NCBI GenBank assembly: GCA_013368315.1
Contig: JAACJM010000051.1
Span: 372,001-436,000 of the forward strand
Direction: 5' to 3'
DNA from: Tetrapyrgos nigripes
Lineage: Eukaryota; Basidiomycota; Agaricomycetes; Agaricales; Campanellaceae
DNA length: 64,000 nucleotides
Positions 46,964 through 58,529 of this stretch are shown one piece after another. Within the stretch, counting starts at the first letter, position 1; the number at the start of each line of letters is the position of its first letter. The notes beneath the pieces are model-generated. The model made no database searches and had not been told where the DNA came from. It saw only the letters and a program-made list of their open reading frames with translations. Position numbers and translations under genes: made by a program.

Positions 46964-47100
46964 TTACAATGTATTACCCTGTATAAAGAGGCTACGACCT
47001 GATCCTAATTACAATGTATTACCCTGTATAAAGAGGCTATGACCTGATCCTAATTACAATGTATTACCCTGTATAAAGAGGCTACGACCTGATCCTAATA
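46964..47100. repeat. 45-bp tandem repeat, 3 copies
   Basis: The unit TTACAATGTATTACCCTGTA... recurs at 46964, 47009 and 47054 with one or two changes. It lies just downstream of the transposase stop. Confidence 0.9.
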
Positions 47101-47394
47101 CAGTAAATTCTTTGATATTCAAAGTTGACAATTGTTAAGACTGACAGTAAGCATTTCAATGCACTTGAGGTGCATGAGAAAAATTTTGAGTGCCTTCAGT
47201 GTCACAAGTTCATGGAGAGATTGACTTGTGAGTCTGTAGGAATATTCTCTTGGAATCCTGTATGGAGATTATCTGTAAAAACATCAGGAAAAGGATTGTG
47301 GCTGTGCTTATCCTACTTTTTTCAGAAAGTTTACACTCTGTGGGCAGTGTTGGAATGCATCAGTATTGTAACTGGCACTCCTGAGGCTGTCTAC

Positions 47395-47650
47395 AGGGTG
47401 TCCACAAGGTGTCTGCAAAATGTCCTCTCAGAAAAATTTGTGGCTGTGCTTCTCCCACTTTTTTTCAAAAAGTTTACATTCTGTTGACAGTGCTGGAATG
47501 CATCAGGGTTGTAACTGGCACTCCTGAGACTGTATACAGGGTGTCCACAAGGTGTCCGCAAGGTGTCCACAAGGTGTCCGCAAGGTGTCCGCAAGGTGTC
47601 CGCAAGGTGTCCGCAAGGTGTCCGCAAGGTATCCGCAAGGTGTCTACAAA
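47395..47650. repeat. Internal array of 11-bp GGTGTCCGCAA iterons
   Basis: About ten head-to-tail copies (47537-47648) of the 11-bp word, some with A for G (GGTGTCCACAA). A 120-bp duplicated segment, in which GGTGTCCACAAGGTGTC also appears (about 47395-47415), precedes them. The orientation is that of the right end of the transposon, about 600 bp inside it. Confidence 0.9.
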
Positions 47651-48204
47651 GTGTTACAAGTGCAAAACAGGATTACAATCAGTACAACTGATTCTGAAGC
47701 TATTACAATGTCTTCTCTTGTACAAACATGCTAAGACATGACCCCAATACCATCAGTTGTTTAATATTCAAAGTTGACAGGTCCAAATGTTAAAATTATG
47801 GTGAGTACAGATTACCTTGGAGTTATTATAATGTATATCTTCCAGAAACATGCTATGACCTGTCTCTTATACCACTAACTAGTTGATATTCAAAGTTGAC
47901 AAGTGCAGATGCTGGCAGTCAGCTTCTCAAAGCACTTGAGATTTGTGAAAAACATTTTGAGTGTCTTCAGCATTGCAATTTCACAATGATATTTGACTCA
48001 TGAGGATGTATGAATCTTCTCTTAGCACTCTTTAGAGAAATTATCTGTGGAAACATATCAAAAAAAAAAAATTTGTGGCTGTGCTTATCCCACTTTTTGA
48101 AGATTTTTACACTCTGTGGACAAGACCTTGAAAGTGTCTCTGAGGCAAGATATACACTTGACACAGGAGGTACAGTCTCATACAGTATCTACAATCCTAT
48201 CTAC

Positions 48205-48256
48205 AGGGTGTCCGCAACCCTTCAAGGTGTCCGCAAGGGGTGTCCGCAAATTTACC
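48205..48256. repeat. Right terminal GGTGTCCGCAA array (3 units)
   Basis: Three GGTGTCCGCAA units form the inverted counterpart of the left array. The outermost GGTGTCCGCAAATTT is the exact inverse of the left AAATTTGCGGACACC. Confidence 0.85.
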
Positions 48257-48649
48257 AGTACCGGTAATAGAGCCCTGATTACTTACTTAACAGTATGTCT
48301 CTCGATTGGCTGCTATGGATTGGCAGCTTCGCAGTCGCGCTAGTACTGGCATTTCTGCTCCTTGCATGAGCCCCTTTATACAAAGATCATAACTCTGGAG
48401 TCTACATGTCCATGCTTTGATTAAGTTATCCAGGATCGGGCCCGTAGAGGCCGTTAAGTAAAATAGAGAGCAAAAGTACATGTAGACGCGTAGTGTACAA
48501 GAACACGGTGATGTCGACTTACGACGTGCACCGATGTTAGAGTTCGAGTACAGTTGACGGCAGGCAGGCCTGACGAGTCATTGAACTAAACCCACAAGCA
48601 GTCAGCGTCAAGACCTCCACCGAGTCAGACAGCTACACTTGCCAAGTCT

Positions 48650-50935
48650 CTACCCGTCCCATTCGTCATCGAGGTGATACCCTCGGTGGTCCCGTTCTCT
48701 CTACTCGCATCCGTTCCCCTACAAGGCGTCATCGGAGTCAAAATCGATCACTTCATATGGGAGGAAGAAGATACTGAGCCTAGGATCCTTCTGTTTCCCG
48801 ATGCTCATGCACGGGAAGGTTGACTGCTACAATAACACAGAACCCGTATACTGTCACCTTTACCGAGCCGCCTTCTCCCAACTCGACATCTACCGAACCT
48901 CGTATCCTGGACGTTCGCTGGGGCAAAGTACACTGCCGTCTACGACATCCCGTACAAATGGACCCTTTCATCCGCGTCCAATTCTTCTTGCCTCGCCAAT
49001 GACTTCAGTTCGAATCCTGAGGGTGTGACGAGTGGTTCTATGGATAGGTTGGTCAGGTATTTGAATACAGAACTCAATCTGAGTCCTGGGGAGTTGGTGT
49101 ATGGGTTTGGAGAGCAGTTTGGGACTTTTGTGAAGAATGGTCAGGTTATCAGGATTTGGAATCAGGGTACGATCTTGCTTGACTCTTCTCGTCTCCACGT
49201 CTCCAGGTCTCTCGTGTGGGTTTGTCCATCTCAGAAACTCCTGGCACCGGCACCAGTAGTGGATCAGGCCTCGAATACTTCATCATCTATGGAGAAACAC
49301 CTCTCGAAATCCTAGAACGATACACCCGTCTAACCGGTCGACCGGCTCTTCTTCCCGCCTGGACCTTCGGCCTATGGCTGTCTACGTCTTTCTTGACGTC
49401 TTACGACTGGAAAACTGTTTCTGGATTTTGCAAGAGATGGAGGAGAGAGAATGTAATGTCCGAGTCTTCCACTTGGATTGTTTCTGGATGAAGGGGTATG
49501 AGTGGTTAGTACCTTTTTCTTTCTTTCTTTTTTCCCCGCTTGACTGATCAACCCCAATTCTCTTACCCTCTTACAGGTGCTCCTTCACCTTCGACCCCAA
49601 CAACTTCCCTGACCCTGCTGCATACCTCCCATCCATCAAGCAGAAATACGGCGTCAAAATCTGTGTTTAGATAAATCCTTACATCTCTCAACATTCTCCT
49701 ATTTTCCTCGAAGCAGCGAAGAATGGGTACTTTATTAAAAGACCTGACGGAACCCCCTGGCAATGGGATTTGTGGCAGCCTGGATTGGCTATCGTCGATT
49801 TTACGAATCCAGGAGCATGCAAGTGGTACAGAGAGAAGTTGGAGAAATTGCTGGATTTGGGGGTTGATTGCTTCAAGGTGGGTTTCTTATCTTTATCTTA
49901 TTCTCATAGCAAGTCCTTATTGAATGATTTACGCAGACTGACTTTGGCGAACGTATCCCTCACGCCAACGTTGTATTCCATTCCAGAGCAGACCCGATTA
50001 GGATGCATAATACGTTTTCGACAGTATTTAACAAGTTGGTGTTTGGGTTGCTTGAGGAACGGTTTGGGAAGGGGAAGCGGTGGTGTTTGCGAGGTCTTCT
50101 ACTGTTGTTGGACAGAGGTATGTTTTAGAATGCTATCTGAATGCTATGAATCAGTGCTAATCACGATCTGCTTCAGGTATCCTGTACATTGGGGAGGTGA
50201 CTGCGAGTCTACTTGGGAAGCTATGGCAGAAGCTATTCAAGGCGCATTGTCATTGACAACGTCTGGATTTGCGTTTGCGTCGCATGATATTGGAGGGTTT
50301 GAGGTATGAGATGAGCAATGCGTCTTTAATATTCTATTTCTGACAACTTGTGACTACAGGGACATCCACCACCTGAGATTTACCAGCGTTGGTTCCAGTT
50401 CGGGTTATTCTCAACGCACTCGCGACTACACGGTTCCTCGTCATACCGTGTCCCATGGAACTATGGAGAAGAGGCAGCAAAGAATATGGCCAAGTTAGTC
50501 AAGGTGAAACATGAGTTGGTGCCTTACTTGTATGACCAGGTCAGTCTTTTTTCTCTCTTTTTATTTTCCGTATTTTTTCGAGGGTGTGGACGCATATGCT
50601 CATAGGCTATCTGACAGGCCCTCGTCTCCCACCAACAAGGCTATCCTCTCCTCCGAACCATGTTCATCCAATTCCCCAACAACCCAACAACCCACTCTCT
50701 TTCTCTCCAATACATGCTCGGTCCTTCTCTCCTCGTCGCGCCTGTCGTTGTCCCGATTTCCGAAGAAACGACATGTTACCTCCCTAAAGGACAATGGACG
50801 TACTATTGGGATCTAGGACTTTTTGTCATGATTCAACGCCGACAGCACGTCGACCGGACCACCCTTCTCTGCTTCCTCCCAGTCCCAGTCCGAGTGTCGA
50901 GTAGACAAACGAGCTATTTCCTGATGCTTCGTTGA
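48650..50935 (+). pseudogene. GH31 glycosidase (alpha-xylosidase-like), multiply broken
   Basis: Most of a family 31 glycoside hydrolase is recognisable: LQGVIGVKIDHFIWEEE; GELVYGFGEQFGTFVKNGQ; GRPALLPAWTFGLWLSTSFL; FHLDCFWMKGYEWCSFTFDP; DLWQPGLAIVDFTNPGA; the nucleophile Asp in TDFGERIPHANV (across an intron); the acid/base Asp in HWGGDCESTWEAMAE; and the SRLHG and VPWNYG blocks. Lesions are a TAG at 49668-49670 where the family has Trp (KICVxINPYISQ), a one-base frameshift at about 50061-50075 between RFGKG and EAVVFARS, stops in the N-terminal part (about 48820), loss of about 70 residues between WNQ and VGLSISET (about 49165-49205) and a degenerate C-terminus. Active enzymes of this family release alpha-linked xylose or glucose. 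This copy cannot. Confidence 0.85.
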
Positions 50936-51600
50936 AGTCTGTCCCAAGTCATTAAACGGACCAACAACACTTGCAGAATGCCAACTTTACAGACGCGTTT
51001 TTTGCCCTCTTGAAGATCAGTCTCAGCCAGATACACATGTATACGATAAATATTTATTTCGATTTCAGGTTCGGAATCGTGGACGAAAAAATGTCCGTTA
51101 AAGCAGGAGGAAAGGAGTGAGTAGCGGGACTCAGAGGGGCAGGTCAGAAACTCAAGGTATTTCGTACTACTAATTTCGAATTTTTGCATACTGAAGTCCC
51201 GTAGTACTTGTTAATTATTCCAGGCCCCATCATAGCTCTCTCCAAATCAATCAGACTGTCGAATTGCCTTAGAACTGCAACTATTGCCAGCGATAGTGCA
51301 CTCCCCGCTTTTCGTCTCTTTAACGAGCAGTCACCGTTGGGATCTAACTGTCCCGATGATAGCACCACTGTTTACCTTATACAAAGACTACGCTAATGAG
51401 TAGTCAATCACCATTTTCACGACTTTTCATTCTGAAATTGCCTTGGACTATAGTATACGCAATTACTTCGATATATGATAGATCTAATATTCGGTCATCC
51501 CAGAACGATATGTACATGAAATCGAAACTTTAAGGGAAAGAAATTTGAGACAAAATCTAACAAGGCCAGCACTCTAAAAGGAAATCTCCACAGGAAAGCG
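50936..51600. other. No gene recognised
   Basis: Only short unspliceable ORFs are visible between the GH31 remnant and the next possible gene. Confidence 0.35.
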
Positions 51601-51699
51601 ACGACGAGTCCTGAATGGCGTCAATTTCTCCATTAACCTGTATGACAGAACTGAGTTGGTTCCTTGTCATTAACTTCGCGACGCACTGGCACACATACC

Positions 51700-52176
51700 T
51701 TTTGAGAGCCGTTTCCATAGCCCTTCTCTCAGCACGTCCCCATATGTTTCAAGCCCGACCATCCTTGCTGCATGCAACCACCAAGACATCCCCCTCAACG
51801 TCGACGGCGGCCGATAGAGCCTGAATGGATTGATTCACCGGTAGGAGAACGTGTCTTTTGAAGAAGATCCGAAATTTGTATGCAACGCCGGCATGAGTAA
51901 TGTTGACCACGATATCGTGGATGTACGGCTGAGTCCTGATACCAGAAAGTATCTCACTCGCAAATATGAAACGCGGACCATCCGAGGAATTTTGTGAATA
52001 ACAGACATTTACTATTCTGGAATTTGGGCAATTGGCGGGGAAAAAGCGAGCTCTGAGAGTCTTTGCCACTGTCTGAAGTGAGGAAGATCTAGAGTATCAA
52101 TATGATGGACGCTTGTCAGAAACACCATCAACGTACCTGGCGAGAGGGCCTGATTGGAGGAGCCTGGTGCATCATG
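51700..52176 (-). CDS. Small hypothetical protein
   Basis: A minus-strand two-exon model starts MMHQAPPIRPSRQ (about 52174), crosses an intron with donor GTACGT (about 52135) and acceptor CTTCAG (about 52073), and continues for about 105 residues (TVAKTLRARFFPANCPNS, later VLLPVNQSIQALSAAVD). A further exon (ARMVGLETYGDVL) may follow. I recognise no family. The run of sensible codons and splice sites suggests a real gene, but support is modest. Confidence 0.35.
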
Positions 52177-52615
52177 ATACGAGTTTCTAGGCGGGATCAA
52201 GTTGGGAGGGTGAAAGACGATGAGTGGGAAGGATCGGAAGGAGTTGGATACTTACAGTGGGCCACTGTTACTCTCCTAGTTTATATACGCTATGGATCCT
52301 TTCGCCTTTGTACTGGTCAGATTCTTTGTCAAAGTGGCCGGCCTTCAAGTTCATTTGACCGGTATCAACGAAAGTTGAACGAAGGCAATAGGTTGAATCA
52401 TTCTGAGTCGAAGAAGCGACGCCTGAGTCTGGGCGTTGTATACATACCAGGAAAGCAGTATCATCCGGGCGCTAAGTTCTGGTAAAGTCTAAATTCGTCG
52501 CGTCGCGTCGCGTATTACGTCGACCTGCTGATCGTATCGGTGACATCAATGATCAGTTCTGGTGTGAAAGAGTTCTTTGTTCTTTGTGTCATTCGCATTC
52601 CTTTATTCCCTCCTC

Positions 52616-53147
52616 ATGTCGTCAAGAGTCCGCAAAGCGTCCTCGGAGCCCGAAGACGCTCGATTTGAAGTACGAGATGTCTTCTGCTCAAACTTCACAC
52701 TGGGCTCAGGCTGATGCACATTACTGATTCTCAAATTTTCTTGAAAACAGAAAGTCAAACTTGTATCTACTCCGGGTATGACTGCACGGGAGCAGGTTGA
52801 CAAGGACCTATTAGCTAGCTATAACGATGCCATAGAACGCTTAAAGATCGAGGAAGAATTGAAAGCAAATTTCGAGAAAGAAGTACAGATGCTGAAGGTA
52901 AGTACTACTAGCCAATTCGTCGGACAAGAGTTATCACACTGATAATATGCATAGGGAGCCCTCCTCAAAGAGTGGGACATGCATAACGATACGAGACTGA
53001 GATTAGAATCCAAAAACGATGATCTCGTCGAGCTCAGAGGTCGAATCGCAGAGTTGGAAGTTGATCTAGAGGTATACAAGCATTTGTGGTCCTACTTCGC
53101 ATCTTTGCATCTTACCGACGTGCTAGGTTGAAAAACGTCACAGTTGA
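52616..53147 (+). CDS. Small coiled-coil protein, 112 aa
   Basis: Four exons (52616-52669, 52751-52897, 52955-53071, 53127-53147) join in phase 0 throughout. After an 18-residue polar leader, the protein is one long charged helix: LASYNDAIERLKIEEELKAN, FEKEVQMLKGALLKEWD, LVELRGRIAELEVDLEVEK. This heptad-like pattern is typical of a coiled coil. There is no catalytic domain. The protein could be longer if a further intron removes the TGA at 53145. The function is unknown. Agaricomycete genomes hold many such small coiled-coil proteins, and the next block downstream belongs to another repeated family of that kind. Confidence 0.55.
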
Positions 53148-53602
53148 GGATCCAGATGCGAGCTGAAGCATTCATAAATCAGGATACAGAGGTTAGAGTG
53201 TTTCACAGCCTGGCTGAAGTTGCCGCCTTCTACTTCTTCTGAGAGTTTACCTCCTAGTTCCGACGAGTGGTAGACAATTCATACAGGAGCGTTTCACATA
53301 CCTCAGGTGGCAGCCCACTCAACTGTGCGTTTATTGCTCCTTTTATTTCTTACCACCACTCACTTAACTGCATGCCAAGTAGGATGAAGAGGAAATTTCC
53401 ACCACCGTGTCTCAGACGTACTCCAAAGATCAATCCATTGACACGACCATGCAGCCCCGCTTTCTGCCATCTCGGATAGTGAGGATAGTCCGAATAGCCA
53501 TTTTGCTGTTAGTAGAGATCACAACTTCATTATTCTTGACTCATACATTTGTAGGCTGAGGACTGTGATATATTCACCTCTGAAGCTCGAAATCTCGGAG
53601 AT

Positions 53603-54124
53603 ATGACTGCCCTTGCATTATACAACGTGCTTCCATACCCCCAAGATGCGCCGACCTCAAAAAATGACTGGTTTTACAAGGCATTTAATTTCCTCAATGA
53701 CGACCTGGGCATACAATACAGGAATCTACTCGAAAATTGGGTTATCTTGGAGAGGAATAGAGAGTGGAGTCAGGGCTCGAAATTGGGAAGCTTGGACGCC
53801 AAATATAGACCACGAGAGGTATCCCGGTGGATTGGTGGTGCTCGCTATAGGGATTCCGTGAAACGTACATGCATCGCCTCTGGACGCATCACTGATTTCA
53901 CCAACGAACTTCTGGCAGTGGTGGTGTAGCCTTCAGCCCGAATGGAGGCCTACAGTTGAGGTTGGTACAGTTGCAAAGCCTAGAGGATTGACGACCAACG
54001 ACGAAAACAAGTCTTGGAAGAAGCTGAACGTTGCCGGGCAAAATGGTTGGCTTAGTTTGATAGTATGTATTAAATGGTGGGGATTGGCGTTGCAGTCTCA
54101 GGCTTGCAATGCGCCTGCAGCTTG
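53603..54124 (+). pseudogene. Fragment of a repeated agaricomycete protein family (WW/QPEWR type)
   Basis: The first frame (from 53603) reads DDLGIQYRNLLENWVILERN and then YRPREVSRWIGGARYRD. A second frame, shifted at about 53900, continues NFWQWWCSLQPEWRPTVEVG and NGWLSLIVCIKWWGLALQSQ before TGA 54122. This matches a lineage-specific protein of unknown function, common in these fungi, with a Trp-rich WWxWWxxLQPxWR motif near its C-terminus. The frame change and the lack of an upstream part point to a broken copy. An intron at the shift is possible but no good donor is visible. Confidence 0.5.
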
Positions 54125-54188
54125 AAAGGAAGACTGGGAGCAAGCGACCAATGATCTTCTGGCATCCCTCGAAGGTGTTCTTAGATAT

Positions 54189-55036
54189 TTAGGGGTATCT
54201 GGTACTCGTAAACTTGAAGTGTGATAGCCAGATTGTAAAACTACATTTATATCGCACTGGAATGAATACTAGTAGTCTAAATGACACCAGGACTGTATCA
54301 ACATCTGCAAATGAAACATTATCATATAGTGAAAGATTAGGTAACTGTAGGTTGAAGGGGAGATTTACTGTCGGGATGAGCCACATATCTCCAAATAGCA
54401 TCTGCATTTCATGACAGACTGTGGGAGGAGCCCCCAGAGGTAATCGACATAAGGGACATCCAACCGCAGCCCATTTCTGGTTGAGACGGCGCATCTCGGT
54501 CTGGGTATGGATGGTGAGACACTGTTCACAGTAGATGTGGCCACATTGCGTACTAAGACGAGCAAATAAGACTTCAGTAAAGTCGGGATTTGAAACTTGA
54601 CAGAGTACTCACATGCAAGGCTGCGAGAAAACATCAAGACATATGGGACATGTATGAGGTGACTGCTTCTGGCACGTAGATTCAATCTTCTCGTTAAGTA
54701 CCTGGTTAGGAAGGGGTTAGATTAGCTGATATGGGGCAGAAAACAAATGACCCTTCGCATCCCGAGCTCCTTCAATAATTGGATCTTAGTCTTCTCCTTG
54801 AAAGAGATGTCGGGTGTCTGGACCTAGAAGTCAATGAAAGGCTGGTTTATGCACAGGGAGTAACATACCAGCCCTGACGAGGATCGCGTTCGCCTAGTTT
54901 GAGCAACTACGCGGGCACTTGTACGGTTTATGGGCAATTTCCGATGGTGTTTTGAATAAGTAATAATTTCCTTGTTGATGGAAGAGGACCAAACCCCCAG
55001 TCGTGAGTCGGAAGAAAATGTGTGGGGAGGGGACAT
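54189..55036 (-). CDS. RING-finger protein, probable E3 ubiquitin ligase
   Basis: Four exons, 54869-55036, 54752-54823, 54613-54701 and 54189-54552, join in frame to 230 aa. The RING is complete: HTCPICLDVFSQPC, then an intron, then TQCGHIYCEQCL, a spacer and VGCPLCRLPL (C3HC4: CxxC, C, CxH, CxxC, CxxC). The intron falls between the third zinc ligand and the CxH. The N-terminal 90 residues are basic and Ser-rich; the roughly 70 residues after the RING are hydrophobic and low in charge. RING proteins of this simple kind bring an E2 enzyme to a substrate; the target is unknown. The donor of intron 2 (GTCATT) is poor, so a few residues there are uncertain. Confidence 0.65.
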
Positions 55037-55322
55037 CCTAGATCAGTGAAAGACGTCATCATGAGTATTTGAGCATGTGTGGAGGTGGTGTTAACGACTT
55101 ACTTGAATGATTTGGCGATGAGAGGGTCGAGGTGAGGGGCGGAGGAGGTACAGTGAAGGACACTTTGAGATTGAGGCTTATATATCAGAGGGTCACTCTC
55201 AAAGGACAGCGAGTCTTGTGAAAGAGTCCTTTGATTCCAGATAAGTGGCAATGATTCCCCTTTCGGTCACGCTTTTGAGGGGAATAATGTTCCATCTGTT
55301 TTCAACCATTTAGAAGCTCGGT

Positions 55323-56110
55323 TTAGTGACAACATACCAATACAAGGAAGTTGAGAGACGTGAATAGGTCTACCGTCAGTACGTTCATGCTACTGATTTC
55401 ATGCGGACATTCCTTGAACAAGGCATGCAAATCTTCCACAGTAGGCAGATAGGTATGTATAGGTACCTGGCTGTAAAAAATGATAGCAAAAAAAAGATAC
55501 GTTACGGTTCGGATCCCGAAGTGCGGAGTCACTGTGAGAATGGACTTCAAGTTGTCTCCGATTCTTCCATGTAGCTCTGCTATAGTCGTTTTCGAGCTGC
55601 CGATCACCGTTTAGCTGGTTTCAGAAGTTTCACTCGATGGCGAGGGATATGTCAGGGATCGGACGACTGCGTACCCAGACATGATAAGACCACTAGAAGG
55701 GAGAAAAGAAAAAAGGATAACCGTACCAATGTCACAAAGCTGTAATTCGGCGAGGCCTAGCCAGAGGTAATTCTCCTGTCCTTGCATAAATTGTACTAGA
55801 GAAAGAGGTCACTAGTTGAAAAGGAAGACAAGTTGCCTCACCGGGTTCCTCGATTCCCAAGCAGTGGCCGATGATCGTTGCCCCGTTAGTCGCTGATTGA
55901 GAAAGGAGACACCCAGACGAATGCGAGTGGGGTGCATGTATGAGCCTGGTAAAAATACAGGATACTACTAAGATGACTTACCGTTCATGTCCAGAAACTT
56001 GATATCGAAGGCAACGAGACATAACACAGTAGTGACTATGATAAAGCCATAGCCATTTCCATTCAAAGCGGCAGCAATCGCTTTGACTTTTATCAGCCTA
56101 GAAAAATGCC
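55323..56110 (-). CDS. Unknown multi-exon protein
   Basis: On the minus strand several short exons with good splice signals can be read. They include NGNGYGFIIVTTVLCLVAFD followed by IKFLDMNG, then SQSATNGATIIGHCLGIEEP, then VQFMQGQENYLWLGLAELQL. The last stretch is KSILTVTPHFGIRTVTYLF with VPIHTYLPTVEDLHALFKEC, ending LVLVCCH. The first and fourth are hydrophobic. The order and phases are not fully solved. I do not recognise the family. It lies head to head with the WD40-membrane gene, starting about 190 bp away. Confidence 0.4.
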
Positions 56111-56296
56111 TGCAAAGATCAATGGCTGCCCGCAGTGGTGAGGGTCAGGACATCGCCAAACTGTCGGACGCGATTAGTAGACGCGTTGCGTCATCTTTGC
56201 ACGTGCCAAGAAGCCCTTTGGGACAATCTTTTCCTTTGTTTCAAGTTTCTTATATACCTATACACCTCATGGCAGACCCTCTCTTCCATCCTTGAA

Positions 56297-58193
56297 ATGA
56301 TTTCCGTCGACTTAGGCCGTCTTGCTTTTTGGAGACAGAGCAACCAATATCGAGCACTCTCAACCTTGAGGGGACACCGTGACGCTATACTTTCTTTGTC
56401 CTTTTCCCTGGACAGTAAGTTTCTCACGGTAGTCGGTACGTTGTCGAAATTTATGAAAGGGGATGAACTTACGAATCTGACTATGCTGCGCAGGACTCCA
56501 TGGTGTCTCTGTCTACAATCTGTCTAGTTTACCTGCTGGCGCTCGGGTCACTACTCCTCACATCCCTGCGAATCCCCTTGACCCAAAGAATCTATTCACG
56601 ACATCTGCATGGTTCTTTTGTGAGAACGGGAGCCGCCACATCCTCATCACAGCACTATGATCGGAGATATTCATCTATGGGAGTGGAGGAGTGATAACCA
56701 GGTGCGTAGCGCAACTATTCCTGTAAGATTATACACTGACCGCTATCCAGGCTTTCGAAACCTTCACCAAAGTTGCTGCTACGCTTAACGGTGCTGCAGC
56801 CGAAGGTGAAGTTCCGGACGGACAGGTTACTGCTCTCGATGTCTACGATTCCCGGGTAACAGAGGGTCGTCATGGACGTATAGCTGCGTCGTTTGACTCC
56901 AGAGTCGTCACCGTGTGGTCGATTTCAATTGCCGGCAAAGAACTGACATGGAGGAAAGCTTTTTGCCAGCTTCCGTCAAGTTCCTCGGGAATCTTGACCT
57001 CCTTGTTTTCAAGGCAAATGGGGGAATAATGTAAGTCGAATACTGGTTTCAGTAGAACGCACACTGATGTTTTCCTAGTCATCAACTTGACCAGAGAACG
57101 GGGGCTATTAAGCGCAACGATCCTGTTGAAGGGAACTTTCTGTGAGTCTGCTTCAATTGCAATCTTAACATCTCTCATTGGCAATCTCTGGAGTAGTGCT
57201 CACGTATGTGTCGACAAATCTCAAGATGCGTTCATGGTCTGGACGGGCAAAAGTTTTGACATGTACCGCCTCACGGACCAGCAGCACCTTCGGGCTTTCA
57301 GAACCGGGGATCGCCCAAGCTATGTCCCAAAGCAGGCTAGATTCATAGAGGATGGCAAACTCGTCCTTGCAGGTTCAGAATCTGGAGGTGCTGTGCTGTA
57401 TGAAGCAGCATCTGGGACTCAAGTACAGACTTTGGCCTACAAGAGCAAGCGTCCAGTCCAGATTGTAGCCGTACGTCTCAATTATCAATTCTCGACAATG
57501 TCTTGACAGGTTGCCTAGGCCACTTCGACTAACGAGCACCACTTCGTAGCCATTGCTAGCAGCGCACTTGCAGAATTGAACGATGTCGAGGTTTACTATA
57601 AGCAGCTCCCCGTCGTCAAGGCAAAAAACGTCATTTTCTGTCTTGACAAGGACTGGACTCTGTCAATCAAGCTGTCGAGTCTCTTGTACGCAATTGGCTA
57701 CTGGGTGGTTGTCCTTCTCGTCATTACGGGCTTGTATACTCTTCTTGCTCTGTTTGTGACCAATACAGATATACCGGTGAGCTCATCTCAAAATATCACG
57801 ACGATTTTTATTAACTTCGAGTTCTCTTCTTAGGTTACTGGTGGTTGGTATCATTATGACCTGCCGTCGTCTATCGGGACTTTGTTTCAGCAGCTGCATG
57901 TGGTTGCGCAGGACTCGGCTAGTGGAGATGTAGTATTCGCTGACGTGCCTGATGGGGCTGCAGAAGGTTTTGCTCAGGACTTGGCTACTGCGGATGTGGT
58001 ATTCCCTGGCGTGCCTGATGGGGCTGTAGACGGGTTTGCTCAGGATGGGTCATCCTTGCTCGGGTCTGCTCAGGATGGGGCTGTCATGGATAGGTCTGGT
58101 CAGGGTGTGGTTGCTTGGGGTGGGTTCACTGGGGATGAGATTGCTCATAGTGTGGTGGTCTACTACTGGCCCATCTGTCGCCCACCAGATTGA
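56297..58193 (+). pseudogene. WD40-like membrane protein with two frameshifts
   Basis: It matches a beta-propeller-plus-transmembrane protein family common in basidiomycetes. It opens MISVDLGRLAFWRQSNQYRA with GHRDAILSLSFSLDSKFL. Later blocks are IGDIHLWEWRSDNQ, VTALDVYDSRVTEGRHGRIA, VKFLGNLDLLVFKANGGIM, CVDKSQDAFMVWTGKSFDMY and LAGSESGGAVLYEAASGTQV. A membrane segment follows (YAIGYWVVVLLVITGLYTLL), then a C-terminal tail with repeated GFAQD/VPDGA units. Exons are consistent apart from a one-base shift at about 56650 (between SRHILITA and MIGDIHLW) and another at about 56960 (between LTWRK and FLPASVKF). Neither is explained by an intron, so the copy is probably a recent pseudogene, unless these are sequence errors. 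Confidence 0.65.
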
Positions 58194-58529
58194 ATTGCGT
58201 TGCCTGCCAAGGAGAACGCTTGAAGTTTTTCTACCATTTCCTGACCATTCTTTCTGTAACAGGCAAATTGCTATTCTGATAGATACATCTACATTGTCTG
58301 CCATTGCTACACCTTTCAGACCCTTTGCGTATATGTACATGAAGAAAACGATAACTGTCTGATGTATAACATGTAACAACACCAATTTGCGTCAGTCCTA
58401 CAGAGAGTGGAGTCAGTTTATTGTGTGAAAGGTAACACTTGGAAAATACTTACTCTGCAAAGATTCAGGATGACGACGACCTCAGGAGAAATTTGCCATC
58501 TCGCCATATGAGCAATAATCTTGTCCATA

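Larger units (their letters stand above)
40382..48266. mobile_element. Large autonomous-looking DNA transposon (MULE-like) with arrayed terminal repeats
   Basis: The left end has AAATTTGCGGACACCCC followed by further GCGGACACC units to 40445. The right end has the inverted form (GGGTGTCCGCAAATTT, to about 48255). The homology may extend out to ACCGG on both sides. Between them lies one long intact transposase gene on the plus strand and a non-coding 3' region with three repeat arrays. No convincing target duplication was recognised, so the exact ends are uncertain by about 12 bp. It separates the P450 remnant from the GH31 remnant. Confidence 0.8.

Noticed and set aside
40382..48266. A target-site duplication for the large transposon from the nearby ACCGG words
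   Set aside because: The words are inverted rather than direct and the adjoining bases do not match; no duplication can be claimed.
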